Origin: Burkholderiaceae bacterium | GTDB lineage: Bacteria; Pseudomonadota; Gammaproteobacteria; Burkholderiales; Burkholderiaceae | Direction of reading: 5' to 3' | NCBI GenBank assembly: GCA_027486025.1 | Contig: JAIXPY010000027.1 | Coordinates: forward strand, 1 to 32,050 | DNA: 32,050 nucleotides | Shown here: positions 22,849 to 31,589 of the stretch, piece after piece | Numbering within the stretch: the stretch's first letter is position 1 | Layout: the number at the start of each line of letters is the position of its first letter | Notes under the pieces: model-generated | Database searches by the model: none | What the model saw: the letters and a program-made list of their open reading frames with translations, nothing else | Told to the model about the DNA's origin: nothing | Position numbers and translations under genes: made by a program

Positions 22849-24678
22849 TTATCCGACTTTCAGGACGGCGGGTACCGCACCGCGCAGGGCATTGCAAATT
22901 AGGATGCGGTCGGCATCCACTAGATCAGCTGCGGTGAACATGGCTTCGTGGGCATTCCACTGTGGATCGTCCAGAAGGCTTTGGCGCATTAGGCCGGGAA
23001 GTACCCCTGCCGAGAGTGGTGGCGTTAGCCATTCATTTGACCCTTTTGGCTGAATAAAGATCGAGCTCCGGCCGCCTTCGGTAACAAAGCCTGCCTCATT
23101 CAAAAAGACCGCATCAAACCCCCCTAGTGCCATGGCATTCTTCCATGCCAAGTCATACAGGGTTCGTTGATTGACCTTATGGGCCAACAACAGATTGCTC
23201 GATTGCATGATGGCTTGATTTGCATCGGGTAATACCTGGGATGCCCAAAAAATAGTCACTTCATTTGCAATCGGCTCCAATGCATGGGTTGCTGCATTAA
23301 CCGAGCCGTCGAAGAGCAAGTCGATGCGCAAGCGATGGGGCAGTAGGCTAGGGATTGCGTGGCAGGCTCGCTCGGCCGCCTCAATCACCCGCGCTGCTAC
23401 AAATGGAATTCGTAGGGCAGAGGCTGAATGTTGTAACCGCTCCAGGTGCGCTGCTAATCGCAAGGGTTTTTTATCTTCAACACGAATGGTCTCGAATAGA
23501 CCCAGCTCAGTGGGCATCTCGGTAATAAATGCTGACTTAATCTGACACTCTTGCCACTCCAGTTTCGGATCAGAATCAATCGTAATACCAGCACCAATAC
23601 CCAAGGTGAACTTGGTTTGAAGGGTACCACCGCTTCCTTCCAGGGTGAGTGTGCGTATCGGCACGCTAAATGCAAAATCGCCATTGGGGTCAAGCCAGCC
23701 TAAAGCACCGCAGTAATAGCCGCGGGGGGTATTCTCTAACTCCCGAATGATTCCCATGCTGCGTTTTTTGGGGGCGCCGGTGACAGAGCCGCAGGGAAAG
23801 ACGGCGTCGAGTAGGGTGCGTAGACTTAAATCCGGCTTTGCTGTTGCTTCAATCGTCGATGTCATTTGCAGCACGTTGCCATGCTGTGCAACGTGAAATA
23901 AGTTCGGTACGGTAACGCTGCCCGCTAATGCAATTCGGCTAAGATCGTTACGTAACAGGTCGACGATCATGATGTTCTCGGCACGATTTTTAGGATCGCT
24001 GGCTAATTGCTCTGGACTCTCTGTTTGTGCGTTGGCCGTGCCCTTCATCGGCATGGCGCGCAAGCAGTCACCATCCCGTTCCACAAACAGTTCAGGCGAT
24101 TGCGACAGAATGGTAGTGCCGCTTTCGCAAACAAAGGCGCCAAAACGCCCAGGTTGCCGTGCTCTGAGGCGCGCGTATAAAGCGAGTGGGTCACCGTAAA
24201 TTTCGCCATTGATGCGATAGGTGTGATTGATTTGATAGGTATCGCCGCAGCGTATCCATTCCTGAATCCGCTCTACATCCGCCTCAAACTGCGCCTGCGT
24301 AATCGATTCTGTACAAGATGCCACGCCGCTGACACGTGCATCGTCTTTTAACTGCGCGAGCTGGATTTCAAGCCAAGCATCCACCTCCTCTTTTGTGAGT
24401 AATTTGGGCGCATGAAATGCCCATGCTTGCATGAGCGGTACGGCTGGAGAAGCGGGAGAGGGTGAAGCAGAATGAGCGGGCAGTCGATGAATGACTTGCC
24501 CATACTCATACGCGACGAGGCAAACCACATACTGGTCTGCCTTTAAGGCTGACTGGATCGCTTCAAAGCAGGCATCCATTTCAGCCGCAGTAAATGCGGC
24601 CCAGTGCGCGATGGGTTCTTGATAGAGGCGGCTACTAGGCTTGGTCGCGCCGCTCTCGACATCGTCCAGCAGAATCAT
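22849..24678 (-). CDS. pabBC: Aminodeoxychorismate synthase component I fused to aminodeoxychorismate lyase (PabB-PabC)
   Basis: Single 609-residue protein for two steps of p-aminobenzoate synthesis for folate. The N-terminal chorismate-binding domain (about 120-385) has MPMKGT (209-214; the lysine is typical of PabB rather than TrpE), ENIMIVDLLRNDL, HGNVLQMTSTIEA and FPCGSVTGAPKKRSM. The C-terminal class IV aminotransferase domain (about 390-609) has FETIRV, PLP-lysine K501 (HKVNQRTLYD) and VTEGGRSSIF. Such fusions are common in betaproteobacteria. A separate glutaminase (PabA/TrpG) would be required and is not in the window. It follows the cyclophilin gene by 24 bases and precedes the Nudix gene by seven. 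Confidence 0.93.
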   Translation of the reverse strand: MILLDDVESGATKPSSRLYQEPIAHWAAFTAAEMDACFEAIQSALKADQYVVCLVAYEYGQVIHRLPAHSASPSPASPAVPLMQAWAFHAPKLLTKEEVDAWLEIQLAQLKDDARVSGVASCTESITQAQFEADVERIQEWIRCGDTYQINHTYRINGEIYGDPLALYARLRARQPGRFGAFVCESGTTILSQSPELFVERDGDCLRAMPMKGTANAQTESPEQLASDPKNRAENIMIVDLLRNDLSRIALAGSVTVPNLFHVAQHGNVLQMTSTIEATAKPDLSLRTLLDAVFPCGSVTGAPKKRSMGIIRELENTPRGYYCGALGWLDPNGDFAFSVPIRTLTLEGSGGTLQTKFTLGIGAGITIDSDPKLEWQECQIKSAFITEMPTELGLFETIRVEDKKPLRLAAHLERLQHSASALRIPFVAARVIEAAERACHAIPSLLPHRLRIDLLFDGSVNAATHALEPIANEVTIFWASQVLPDANQAIMQSSNLLLAHKVNQRTLYDLAWKNAMALGGFDAVFLNEAGFVTEGGRSSIFIQPKGSNEWLTPPLSAGVLPGLMRQSLLDDPQWNAHEAMFTAADLVDADRILICNALRGAVPAVLKVG

Positions 24679-24702
24679 CGCAAAACCTGGCTGCGTCTCA
24701 GA

Positions 24703-25299
24703 TTACTTTAAGACGGTCGCAGACTCAATTACAACGGCGGTGGTTGGTACATCCGCCATTCGTCCAAATTTAGGCGCTGGTGAGACCATGGTGGGGATCT
24801 TGCGAATGCGATCAATGGTTTGGGTGCCAGAGATGACTTTACCGAAGACGGTATAACCGTTACCCATAGCGTTCGGAAAATCCAGTCCTTGATTGTCACG
24901 GACATTGATAAAGAATTGCGCTGTGGCTGAATCGGGATCCGATGTTCTAGCCATTGCAATCGTATAGATTTGATTCTTGAGTCCATTTTGGGCTTCGGAA
25001 ACAACCGGTGGATTGGTTGGCTTTTGATTCAAATCGGGAGTAAAGCCACCACCTTGAATCATGAAGCCATCGATCACGCGATGAAAGATCGTACCGTTGT
25101 AAAAACCGCTTTGAACATACTTCAGAAAATTATCAACCGTCTTGGGCGCCTTCGCCGAATCAAGATCCACAACAAAACTTCCTTGATTGGTTTTGAACTC
25201 AACGCGCGGCTCTGCTTTGGCTATGCCGGTAGCAAATAAAAAGGCGCCAACAAGGGCAGTGATCACTAAACGGTAGGAGTGAAAAAGGGAGGTGCGCAT
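24703..25299 (-). CDS. ppiA: Secreted cyclophilin-type peptidyl-prolyl isomerase
   Basis: Periplasmic prolyl isomerase that helps fold exported proteins. From the ATG at 25299 the protein has 198 residues: a signal peptide (1-29, ending ATGIAKA before EPRVEF) and a cyclophilin domain with FHRVIDGFMIQGGGF and GYTVFGKVISG. The frame is open to an upstream ATG at 25341, but TTAGGA six bases before 25299 and the clean signal peptide decide the start. Its length and signal peptide fit PpiA rather than cytosolic PpiB; the symbol is by analogy. pabBC begins 24 bases downstream. Confidence 0.9.
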   Translation of the reverse strand: MRTSLFHSYRLVITALVGAFLFATGIAKAEPRVEFKTNQGSFVVDLDSAKAPKTVDNFLKYVQSGFYNGTIFHRVIDGFMIQGGGFTPDLNQKPTNPPVVSEAQNGLKNQIYTIAMARTSDPDSATAQFFINVRDNQGLDFPNAMGNGYTVFGKVISGTQTIDRIRKIPTMVSPAPKFGRMADVPTTAVVIESATVLK

Positions 25300-25361
25300 A
25301 GTTATTCCTAAGTGGTAAATGAATGGCAAATCGAGATCCACTCCATTGTATTGCGTGACGC

Positions 25362-25988
25362 TTATGCCGGTGTGGGTGGCAGTCCGTTGGGTATAGATGC
25401 GGCGGCCAAATAAGCTGCTTGATCAAACATCTCCGGTTGATTGAGGTAGTCAATGACCCAATCGATGGCATCGACACCCCAAAAAATCCGCTCTCCAAGC
25501 GCTAGGGTGGGTACGCCAAAGGCGCCGCGATCAAGAGCCTCTTGGGTATTGGCAATTAAGCCTGCTTTGGTTTGGGCGCTATCAGGGCGGGGCGTGGTGG
25601 GATCTAAATGCAGGTGCGTACAAAAATCAGACCAGTGTAGGTTGGGATCCTTCCCGATTACCCACACAAACTCAAATGCACGCTCTACCATGGCCCAGTC
25701 CGCTTGTTCCTGAACTAAAAGGCGCTGCGCCGCAACGGTAATAAAGGGATGGTGCTCCGGAAACCGAAATGGAATGCCTAACTTCGCTGCTTGCCATACA
25801 CACGCTTGATAGGTGTACACGCGCTTTGTGGGGATTTCACCGGGTCCTTGGTTGCGTGCGGCACGTAATAGGCCACCGAGCAATACCGGTACCGGCTCGA
25901 TTTGCAAACGCGGCTCAAGGCGATGGCGTAATTTCACATAAAAGTACGCAAAGGGAGAGATGATGTCGAAGTAAAAAAGCGCCTTCAT
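25362..25988 (-). CDS. DsbA-fold isomerase (2-hydroxychromene-2-carboxylate isomerase family)
   Basis: Thioredoxin-fold protein of 208 residues, related to NahD and kappa-class glutathione transferases. The N-terminal FYFDIISPFAYF has the active-site serine S11 instead of a CXXC motif, so it is not a disulfide oxidoreductase. The C-terminal VPTLALGERIFWGVDAIDWV is the family's cis-proline and closing segment. NahD itself uses glutathione in naphthalene breakdown. No aromatic-degradation genes are nearby, so the true substrate is unknown. The ATG overlaps the rarA stop by four bases (ATGA), pointing to translational coupling. Confidence 0.88.
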   Translation of the reverse strand: MKALFYFDIISPFAYFYVKLRHRLEPRLQIEPVPVLLGGLLRAARNQGPGEIPTKRVYTYQACVWQAAKLGIPFRFPEHHPFITVAAQRLLVQEQADWAMVERAFEFVWVIGKDPNLHWSDFCTHLHLDPTTPRPDSAQTKAGLIANTQEALDRGAFGVPTLALGERIFWGVDAIDWVIDYLNQPEMFDQAAYLAAASIPNGLPPTPA

Positions 25989-27295
25989 TTTTTCTCTGCG
26001 TCGTCGAGCGAGCGTAAAAAGGCCATGCGCTCTGCAATCTGAGTTTCAAGACCGCGCTCTACGGGCTGGTACCAATGCGGCTCAGCCATACCTTCGGGTA
26101 AGTAGCTTTCACCCGCAGCATAACCATAAGGCTCATCGTGCGCATATCGATACGCAGTCCCATGCCCGAGTTCTTGCATTAATTTCGTTGGTGCGTTGCG
26201 TAAGTGATTGGGTACACCCCGGCTTTGATCGGCCGCCGCAAAAGCACGTGCTTTGTTATAGGCGACATAGCTGGCATTGCTTTTTGCCGCAACAGCTAAA
26301 TAGACGACTGCTTGACCCAGCGCTAACTCGCCTTCGGGTGAGCCGAGTCGTTCATAGGTTTCTGCTGCATCGTTGGCGAGTTGGATTGCCCTGGGATCAG
26401 CCAAACCAATGTCTTCCCATGCCATGCGAATGATGCGGCGTGCAAGGTGGCGCGGATCCGCGCCGCCATCGAGCATGCGGCAAAGCCAATACAACGCAGC
26501 ATCCGGATTAGAGCCCCGCACTGATTTGTGCAGCGCCGATATTTGGTCATAAAACTGATCTCCGCCTTTATCAAAGCGGCGGCCATTGGCCGTTAATGCA
26601 TTTTCAACAAAGGTTTGATCAACAATCTTCGTGGCGGATCCGGGAATCGAAATGGCATTGCGGATTTGCTCGAGCACATTGAGTAAGCGGCGTGCATCAC
26701 CATCTGCATTGGCGATGATGGCATCGATCGCGGCGGAATCAAATTCCACATTCGGCATGGCATAGGCTCTGGCGCGCTGAATTAATACACTAAGCTCTTC
26801 TGCGCTTAAGGATTTAAGAACATAGACTTGTGCCCGAGAAAGTAGGGCGGAATTCACCTCAAAGGAAGGGTTTTCTGTGGTGGCACCGATAAAGGTAAAG
26901 AGTCCAGATTCGACATGCGGTAACAGCGCATCTTGCTGGCTTTTATTAAAGCGATGAATTTCATCGACAAATAAAATAGTTTGCTTGCCATACTGATTGT
27001 TGTTTTGCTGCGCCCGGTCTATCGCCTCCCGAATTTCTTTAACGCCCGCAAGAACGGCCGAGATTGCAATAAATTCACGATCAAAGGCCTTTGCAGAAAG
27101 ACGGGCTAAGGTGGTTTTGCCAACGCCCGGAGGCCCCCATAAAATCATCGAATGGGGTTTGCCTGAAGCAAAGGCCAGTTGCAAGGGCTTACCTGGCGCT
27201 AATAAATGCGATTGACCAATCACTTCGGCAATGGAGCCGGGGCGCAATGCTTCCGCCAGTGGTGGCGGCGGTTTGGTTTCAAACAGATTGCTCAT
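25985..27295 (-). CDS. rarA: Replication-associated recombination protein A (AAA+ ATPase)
   Basis: Homologue of E. coli RarA/MgsA and eukaryotic WRNIP1, an AAA+ ATPase that acts at stalled replication forks. The 436 residues contain Walker [10 protein letters not shown] (54-62), Walker [12 protein letters not shown] with D111 and E112, sensor 1 in [14 protein letters not shown], and the C-terminal tetramerisation domain with [23 protein letters not shown] and [11 protein letters not shown]. Length is as expected. No Shine-Dalgarno precedes the ATG. It follows the DUF3429 gene by 28 bases and shares ATGA with the isomerase gene. Confidence 0.95.
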   Translation of the reverse strand: MSNLFETKPPPPLAEALRPGSIAEVIGQSHLLAPGKPLQLAFASGKPHSMILWGPPGVGKTTLARLSAKAFDREFIAISAVLAGVKEIREAIDRAQQNNNQYGKQTILFVDEIHRFNKSQQDALLPHVESGLFTFIGATTENPSFEVNSALLSRAQVYVLKSLSAEELSVLIQRARAYAMPNVEFDSAAIDAIIANADGDARRLLNVLEQIRNAISIPGSATKIVDQTFVENALTANGRRFDKGGDQFYDQISALHKSVRGSNPDAALYWLCRMLDGGADPRHLARRIIRMAWEDIGLADPRAIQLANDAAETYERLGSPEGELALGQAVVYLAVAAKSNASYVAYNKARAFAAADQSRGVPNHLRNAPTKLMQELGHGTAYRYAHDEPYGYAAGESYLPEGMAEPHWYQPVERGLETQIAERMAFLRSLDDAEKK

Positions 27296-27323
27296 TTAGA
27301 CTCTATCCGGACTCGATAGTCTC

Positions 27324-27845
27324 TCACGTCATGGTCACGAGCATGACGAGGGCTGCCCATGTTAGGCAGAGTGTGGCGATCACAGTCAAACGTGTGCGCA
27401 TCACCATGAATTCACCGAGTGCGGCTTTGCTACTAAAGTAATACTGGTACGTGTTTTGATCAATACCGCGCTGAACCAAGAGCATGGCAGCCAACATCAG
27501 CAAGCCAACCGGAATGTACACATGCAGTGCCAGCCAAGCCACTAGCGAGGGAATAATCCCCCAGATCCAGGCGTTTCGTTCAAACCAACGGGCTCCGCCG
27601 ACATCGCCAGCGCTCGCTAAATGCGCGCTATCGGCAACATTGCCTAGGTGCCGAAAGTTAGCGCCCCAATGGATGGCGCCCAAAAAAGAGCAGATGACAG
27701 CGCCGTAAGCAGCCAGCGATTCAGCGCCAACAAAATCAAAGGGCGTGGGCGCTATCTGGACCAAGATGGCGCAAACAATGAATGGAATTAAACCGCCGTA
27801 TCCCAAAATACGAACAATCGGTGGTAGGGTGCTAATGGTTGCCAT
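27324..27845 (-). CDS. DUF3429 family membrane protein
   Basis: Small inner-membrane protein of 173 residues with about five hydrophobic helices (roughly 13-31, 44-62, 92-108, 110-126 and 152-172). It contains the family's conserved segment YGAVICSFLGAIHWG between helices. The function of this family is not known. It starts three bases after the 3-hydroxybutyryl-CoA dehydrogenase stop and is followed by rarA, so it is cotranscribed. The family assignment is by recognition of the conserved SFLGAIHWG pattern. Confidence 0.8.
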   Translation of the reverse strand: MATISTLPPIVRILGYGGLIPFIVCAILVQIAPTPFDFVGAESLAAYGAVICSFLGAIHWGANFRHLGNVADSAHLASAGDVGGARWFERNAWIWGIIPSLVAWLALHVYIPVGLLMLAAMLLVQRGIDQNTYQYYFSSKAALGEFMVMRTRLTVIATLCLTWAALVMLVTMT

Positions 27846-27848
27846 TAT

Positions 27849-28703
27849 TTAAGTGTCGTAGTGGTAGACGCCACGGCCTGTTTTGCGACCTAAGTAGCCA
27901 GCTGCCACCATTTCACGCAATAAGGGGCAGGCGCGATACTTAGAGTCATTGAAGTTGTCAAAATAGACTTCCATGATTGCAAGGCAGGTATCTAAACCAA
28001 TTAAATCAGCGAGTGCAAGAGGGCCAATTGGTTGATTGCAGCCGAGCTTCATGCCGGCATCAATGTCCTCCGCGCTCGCAAGTCCTTCGGCTAAAACAAA
28101 GAAGGCTTCGTTAATCATCGGCAGCAAAATGCGATTCACCACAAAGCCAGGACTGTTTTTAGCGGTGATGGGCTCTTTACCAATCGCTTTGGCCATCGCA
28201 ATAATGGCCTCATGGGTCTGGTCACTGGTCTGCAAGCCGCGAATGACTTCGACTAAGGCCATGAGTGGTGGCGGATTAAAAAAGTGCATTCCAATAAAGC
28301 GCTCTGGCGATGAGTTCAGAGCCGCCAATTGGGTTATCGATAGCGACGAGGTGTTGGTCGCAATAATGGTTTCTTTGCCGACCGTTTCATCGATTTGCTT
28401 CAATATCTTTTCTTTAACCGCTTGATTTTCCGTCGCCGCTTCAATTACGAGCGATAGACCCTTTAAATCGGCATATGCAGTACTGCCTTTAATGCGCCCT
28501 AAAGCAAGATCTTTTTGCGCCGCTGTTAATGCTTCTTTTTTAATCAGGCGATCAAGGCTACGCTGAATGTTCGTGATGCCACGCTCAATCGCAGCCTCAT
28601 TCACATCAATCATGACCACGTCTAATCCTGCGACGGCACAGACTTGGGCAATGCCATTGCCCATGGTTCCAGCACCAATGATGCCAACCGATTTAATTTT
28701 CAT
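27849..28703 (-). CDS. hbd: 3-hydroxybutyryl-CoA dehydrogenase (NAD type)
   Basis: Oxidises 3-hydroxyacyl-CoA, or reduces acetoacetyl-CoA, in fatty-acid or PHB-related metabolism. The 284 residues match the short monofunctional family. The Rossmann motif is GIIGAGTMGNGIAQ (7-20), with D33 ending the second strand, which favours NAD over NADP. Catalytic H140 lies in GMHFFNPPPLMALVEVI with E152 as its partner, and the C-terminal domain has PGFVVNRILLPMINEA. GAAGGAAG sits a few bases before the ATG. The phasin gene elsewhere in the window hints at PHB turnover, but the enzyme could equally serve beta-oxidation. Confidence 0.92.
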   Translation of the reverse strand: MKIKSVGIIGAGTMGNGIAQVCAVAGLDVVMIDVNEAAIERGITNIQRSLDRLIKKEALTAAQKDLALGRIKGSTAYADLKGLSLVIEAATENQAVKEKILKQIDETVGKETIIATNTSSLSITQLAALNSSPERFIGMHFFNPPPLMALVEVIRGLQTSDQTHEAIIAMAKAIGKEPITAKNSPGFVVNRILLPMINEAFFVLAEGLASAEDIDAGMKLGCNQPIGPLALADLIGLDTCLAIMEVYFDNFNDSKYRACPLLREMVAAGYLGRKTGRGVYHYDT

Positions 28704-28749
28704 ACTGCTTCCTTCGTGATGTCATGCTGATTCAATTTAATAGTCTTGC

Positions 28750-29493
28750 TTAGCGCTTTTTATACTGCGAGGCGCCAAACAACAATTCATTTGCCTTTGC
28801 ATCAAAGCTGGGTTTACGTAACTCCGTTAGCACCTGCATGCCGCGTTTGACTGCGGGCCGCTGACCGATCGACTCAAACCAGCGCTTGAAGTGTGGAAAT
28901 TCAGTAATGTCGACGCCTTGTTTTTCCCAGCGATTGGTCCACGGGAAAACAGCGATATCGGCAATGGTGTATTGATTTCCTGCGACATAGCGATTGGCGG
29001 CTAGCTGGCGATCTAAAACCCCATACAAGCGCTTGGCCTCATTGGTATAGCGCTCAATGGCGTAATCAATTTTCTTTGGAGCATACAAGCGAAAGTGATG
29101 ATTCTGGCCGAGCATCGGTCCGAAGCCGCCCATCTGAAACATGAGCCATTGCAAGACTTCATATTTTGCGCGTGTGCTGCTCGGCAAAAAGCGCCCCGTC
29201 TTTGCAGCAAGGTATAAAAGAATGGCGCCTGATTCAAAAAGATGAATGGGTTTGCCATCGGGGCCATTGGGATCGGTAATGGCTGGGATTTTGTTATTGG
29301 GACTAATCTTTAGAAAGGCCGGTGTAAATTGGTCGCCATTACCAATATCAATTGGAATGGCGCGCCAATCGCGGCCAAGCTGGTAACCACACTCTTCGAG
29401 CATGATGTGGACTTTATGGCCATTGGGGGTTGCCCAGCTGTAGACATCGATCATCCCTTGATTTGCATTCGTATTCTTCATCGCATTTGCCAT
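28750..29493 (-). CDS. Glutathione S-transferase, YfcG/YghU-like (nu class)
   Basis: Cytosolic GST-fold protein of 247 residues. The thioredoxin-like N-terminal domain has TPNGHKVHIMLEE, SPNNKIPAI and LFESGAILLYLA, and the helical domain has QMGGFGPMLGQNHHF. These match E. coli YfcG and YghU closely; those proteins bind glutathione and reduce disulfides using backbone and Thr/Asn contacts, not a catalytic cysteine. The first 13 residues (MANAMKNTNANQG) precede the domain, and an ATG at 29454 would remove them; neither ATG has a good ribosome site. It lies 35 bases after the aminotransferase and 46 bases before hbd. Confidence 0.9.
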   Translation of the reverse strand: MANAMKNTNANQGMIDVYSWATPNGHKVHIMLEECGYQLGRDWRAIPIDIGNGDQFTPAFLKISPNNKIPAITDPNGPDGKPIHLFESGAILLYLAAKTGRFLPSSTRAKYEVLQWLMFQMGGFGPMLGQNHHFRLYAPKKIDYAIERYTNEAKRLYGVLDRQLAANRYVAGNQYTIADIAVFPWTNRWEKQGVDITEFPHFKRWFESIGQRPAVKRGMQVLTELRKPSFDAKANELLFGASQYKKR

Positions 29494-29528
29494 CGTTATC
29501 GTTTCAATTCATTCGTTTTGCATCAACA

Positions 29529-30740
29529 CTACACTGTGCGCAGTCGTGCCAGTGCGGTTTCTAAGGTTTTCTCTTCCTTGGCAAAGCAAAACCGAATCAC
29601 CTTGGAGTCGGTTCCTGCGCCATAGAATGCGGAAACCGGAATCGCCGCGACCCCGATTTCGCAGGTTAACCAGCGACAGAACTCCGCTTCACTCAGGTCG
29701 CTTTGCGCGATTCCGAGTGCAGAGTAATCGACGCACTGGAAATAACTTCCAGGCGCAGGCAGTAATTTAAATCGGGTTTCGGCTAAACCGGCTCTAAAAA
29801 AGTCGCGTTTGCGTTGATAAAACGTCGATAGCCCTAAATAGTGCGCTGGATCAGATAAGTAATGCGCAATTCCCACTTGCATCGGCGCATTCACTGAGAA
29901 CACGTTGAATTGATGCACTTTCCGAAACTCTGCGCTAAGGGCGGCTGGGGCTGCAACATAGCCGATTTTCCAGCCCGTAACATGAAAGGTTTTTCCAAAG
30001 CTGGACACCACAAAGCTGCGCGCTGCCAAAGCAGGGTGGCTGGATGCACTGTGCTGCTGCTGTCCGTCAAAGACCATGTGCTCATAAACCTCATCACTAC
30101 ACACCAATACGTTTGTCTCGCTCAGTAAATCGGCCAGGCGATCCAGATCAGACCGTTGCCACACCATGCCGGTTGGGTTGTGGGGTGAGTTAATCAGTAA
30201 GAGCCGTGTTTTGGGGGTGATTGCGTTTGCCAGGGCATTCCATGGAATGGCATATGCCTCCACAAGACCATCCGTATCGCGCTGCACATCTAGGCTCACG
30301 CTGATGGCTTTGCCGCCAGCCAAGGTAATTGCTGGCAGATAGCAATCAAATGCGGGTTCAATCACGATGACTTCATCGCCCGGACTAACGCAGGACAAAA
30401 TCACTGTGAAGATCGCTTGCGTTGCGCCAGCAGTAATGGTGATCTCGGTGGCGGGATCGTAGGACTTGCCGTAAAGCCGATCGATTTTGCTGGCAATGGT
30501 TTTGCGCAATTCAAGCGTCCCTGGCATCGGAGGGTATTGGTTGTGACCCGACACCATTGCCTGATTAACGGCATTGATTAAGGCCGGATCGCATTGAAAG
30601 TCTGGAAAACCTTGCCCGAGGTTAATGGCCTGGTGTTCGGCGGCCAGAGTGGACATGACGGTAAAGATGGTGGTGCCAACCGCAGGAAGGCGTGATGGAA
30701 ATGATGGGGTAAGGGGCGCAGAAGGGCGCAAATGAGCCAT
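29529..30740 (-). CDS. PLP-dependent aminotransferase, YbdL-like (methionine aminotransferase)
   Basis: Fold-type I aminotransferase of 403 residues. Family markers are NLGQGFPDF (40-48), HNPTG with N188, D216, Y219 and the PLP lysine K250 in SSFGKTFHVTGWKIGY, plus a C-terminal arginine in VIRFCFAK for the substrate carboxylate. The NLGQGFPDF and FHVTGWKIGY blocks match E. coli YbdL, which prefers methionine; kynurenine aminotransferases are close relatives, so the substrate is not certain. It is the first gene of the long minus-strand run and is divergent from yaaA over a 68-base gap. No Shine-Dalgarno is seen before the ATG. Confidence 0.88.
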   Translation of the reverse strand: MAHLRPSAPLTPSFPSRLPAVGTTIFTVMSTLAAEHQAINLGQGFPDFQCDPALINAVNQAMVSGHNQYPPMPGTLELRKTIASKIDRLYGKSYDPATEITITAGATQAIFTVILSCVSPGDEVIVIEPAFDCYLPAITLAGGKAISVSLDVQRDTDGLVEAYAIPWNALANAITPKTRLLLINSPHNPTGMVWQRSDLDRLADLLSETNVLVCSDEVYEHMVFDGQQQHSASSHPALAARSFVVSSFGKTFHVTGWKIGYVAAPAALSAEFRKVHQFNVFSVNAPMQVGIAHYLSDPAHYLGLSTFYQRKRDFFRAGLAETRFKLLPAPGSYFQCVDYSALGIAQSDLSEAEFCRWLTCEIGVAAIPVSAFYGAGTDSKVIRFCFAKEEKTLETALARLRTV

Positions 30741-30808
30741 TGGGGTGCTTTATCTCGTGCTGCAGCTTCTGTCGCTAGAATAAGGGGAATCCATTTCTAA
30801 ATTGTGCC

Positions 30809-31588
30809 ATGTTGATCGTTCTCTCACCCGCTAAGTCCTTGGATTACGAAACCCCAGTCCGGGTTAAAAAATCCACTTTGCCCGATTTTGTTGCTGATTC
30901 AGCCAAGCTGATTGCAGACCTCAAGACGCTATCGCCTCAAGCAGTGGCCAAGCTCATGAGCCTTTCAGACCCTTTGGCCGCCTTAAACGCCGGGCGTTTT
31001 CGGGATTGGTCGACTAAATTTACAGAGAAAAACAGTAAACAGGCAATTTTTGCCTTCAACGGCGACGTGTATGAGGGCTTTGATGCTGCTAGTTTAAATA
31101 GCAAGGCCATTGATTTTGCCCAAGATCACGTGCGGATTTTGTCGGGACTCTATGGTTTGCTGCGGCCGCTGGACTTGATGCAGCCTTACCGTCTTGAGAT
31201 GGGAACTGCGTTTAAAAATGCCAGAGGAAAAGACTTGTATGCATTTTGGGGCGATCGGATTACCAACGCAGTCAAACAGCAATTGGTCTCGCAAAAAAAG
31301 AATCCCTTTTTATTGAACCTAGCGTCTGAAGAGTATTTCAAAGTACTGCAGCCAAAGGAGCTGGGTTATCCAGTGATCGCTCCAGTATTCCAGGATGCAA
31401 AAGATGGCAAGTACAAAATCATTTCGTTTTACGCCAAACGCGCGCGGGGTCTGATGGCGCGCTTTGCGGTTGAAAATCGCATCACCGATCCAGCCGACTT
31501 GCGTGATTTCAATTTAGAAGGCTATCGCTTTAGCGCAGCCGAATCCAAACCAGATCGACCGGTATTCCGCCGCGCGGAGAAAAAATAA
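30809..31588 (+). CDS. yaaA: Peroxide stress protein YaaA (DUF328)
   Basis: Cytosolic DNA-binding-fold protein of 259 residues. In E. coli YaaA is induced by OxyR and lowers free iron during peroxide stress. Conserved blocks are [16 protein letters not shown] at the N-terminus, [19 protein letters not shown] in the middle and [13 protein letters not shown] towards the end. A TAGAAT box at 30776-30781 may be its -10, but no convincing -35 was found; AAGGGG upstream is too far (21 bases) to be its ribosome site. No OxyR site was recognised. The next gene begins one base after its stop codon. Confidence 0.93.
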   Translation: MLIVLSPAKSLDYETPVRVKKSTLPDFVADSAKLIADLKTLSPQAVAKLMSLSDPLAALNAGRFRDWSTKFTEKNSKQAIFAFNGDVYEGFDAASLNSKAIDFAQDHVRILSGLYGLLRPLDLMQPYRLEMGTAFKNARGKDLYAFWGDRITNAVKQQLVSQKKNPFLLNLASEEYFKVLQPKELGYPVIAPVFQDAKDGKYKIISFYAKRARGLMARFAVENRITDPADLRDFNLEGYRFSAAESKPDRPVFRRAEKK

Positions 31589-31589
31589 T

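Noticed and set aside
27299-27321. Hairpin-like sequence between the DUF3429 gene and rarA
   Set aside because: Arms GACT/AGTC and ATC/GAT pair only with a two-base bulge, giving a weak stem without a T tract; not convincing as a terminator or regulator.
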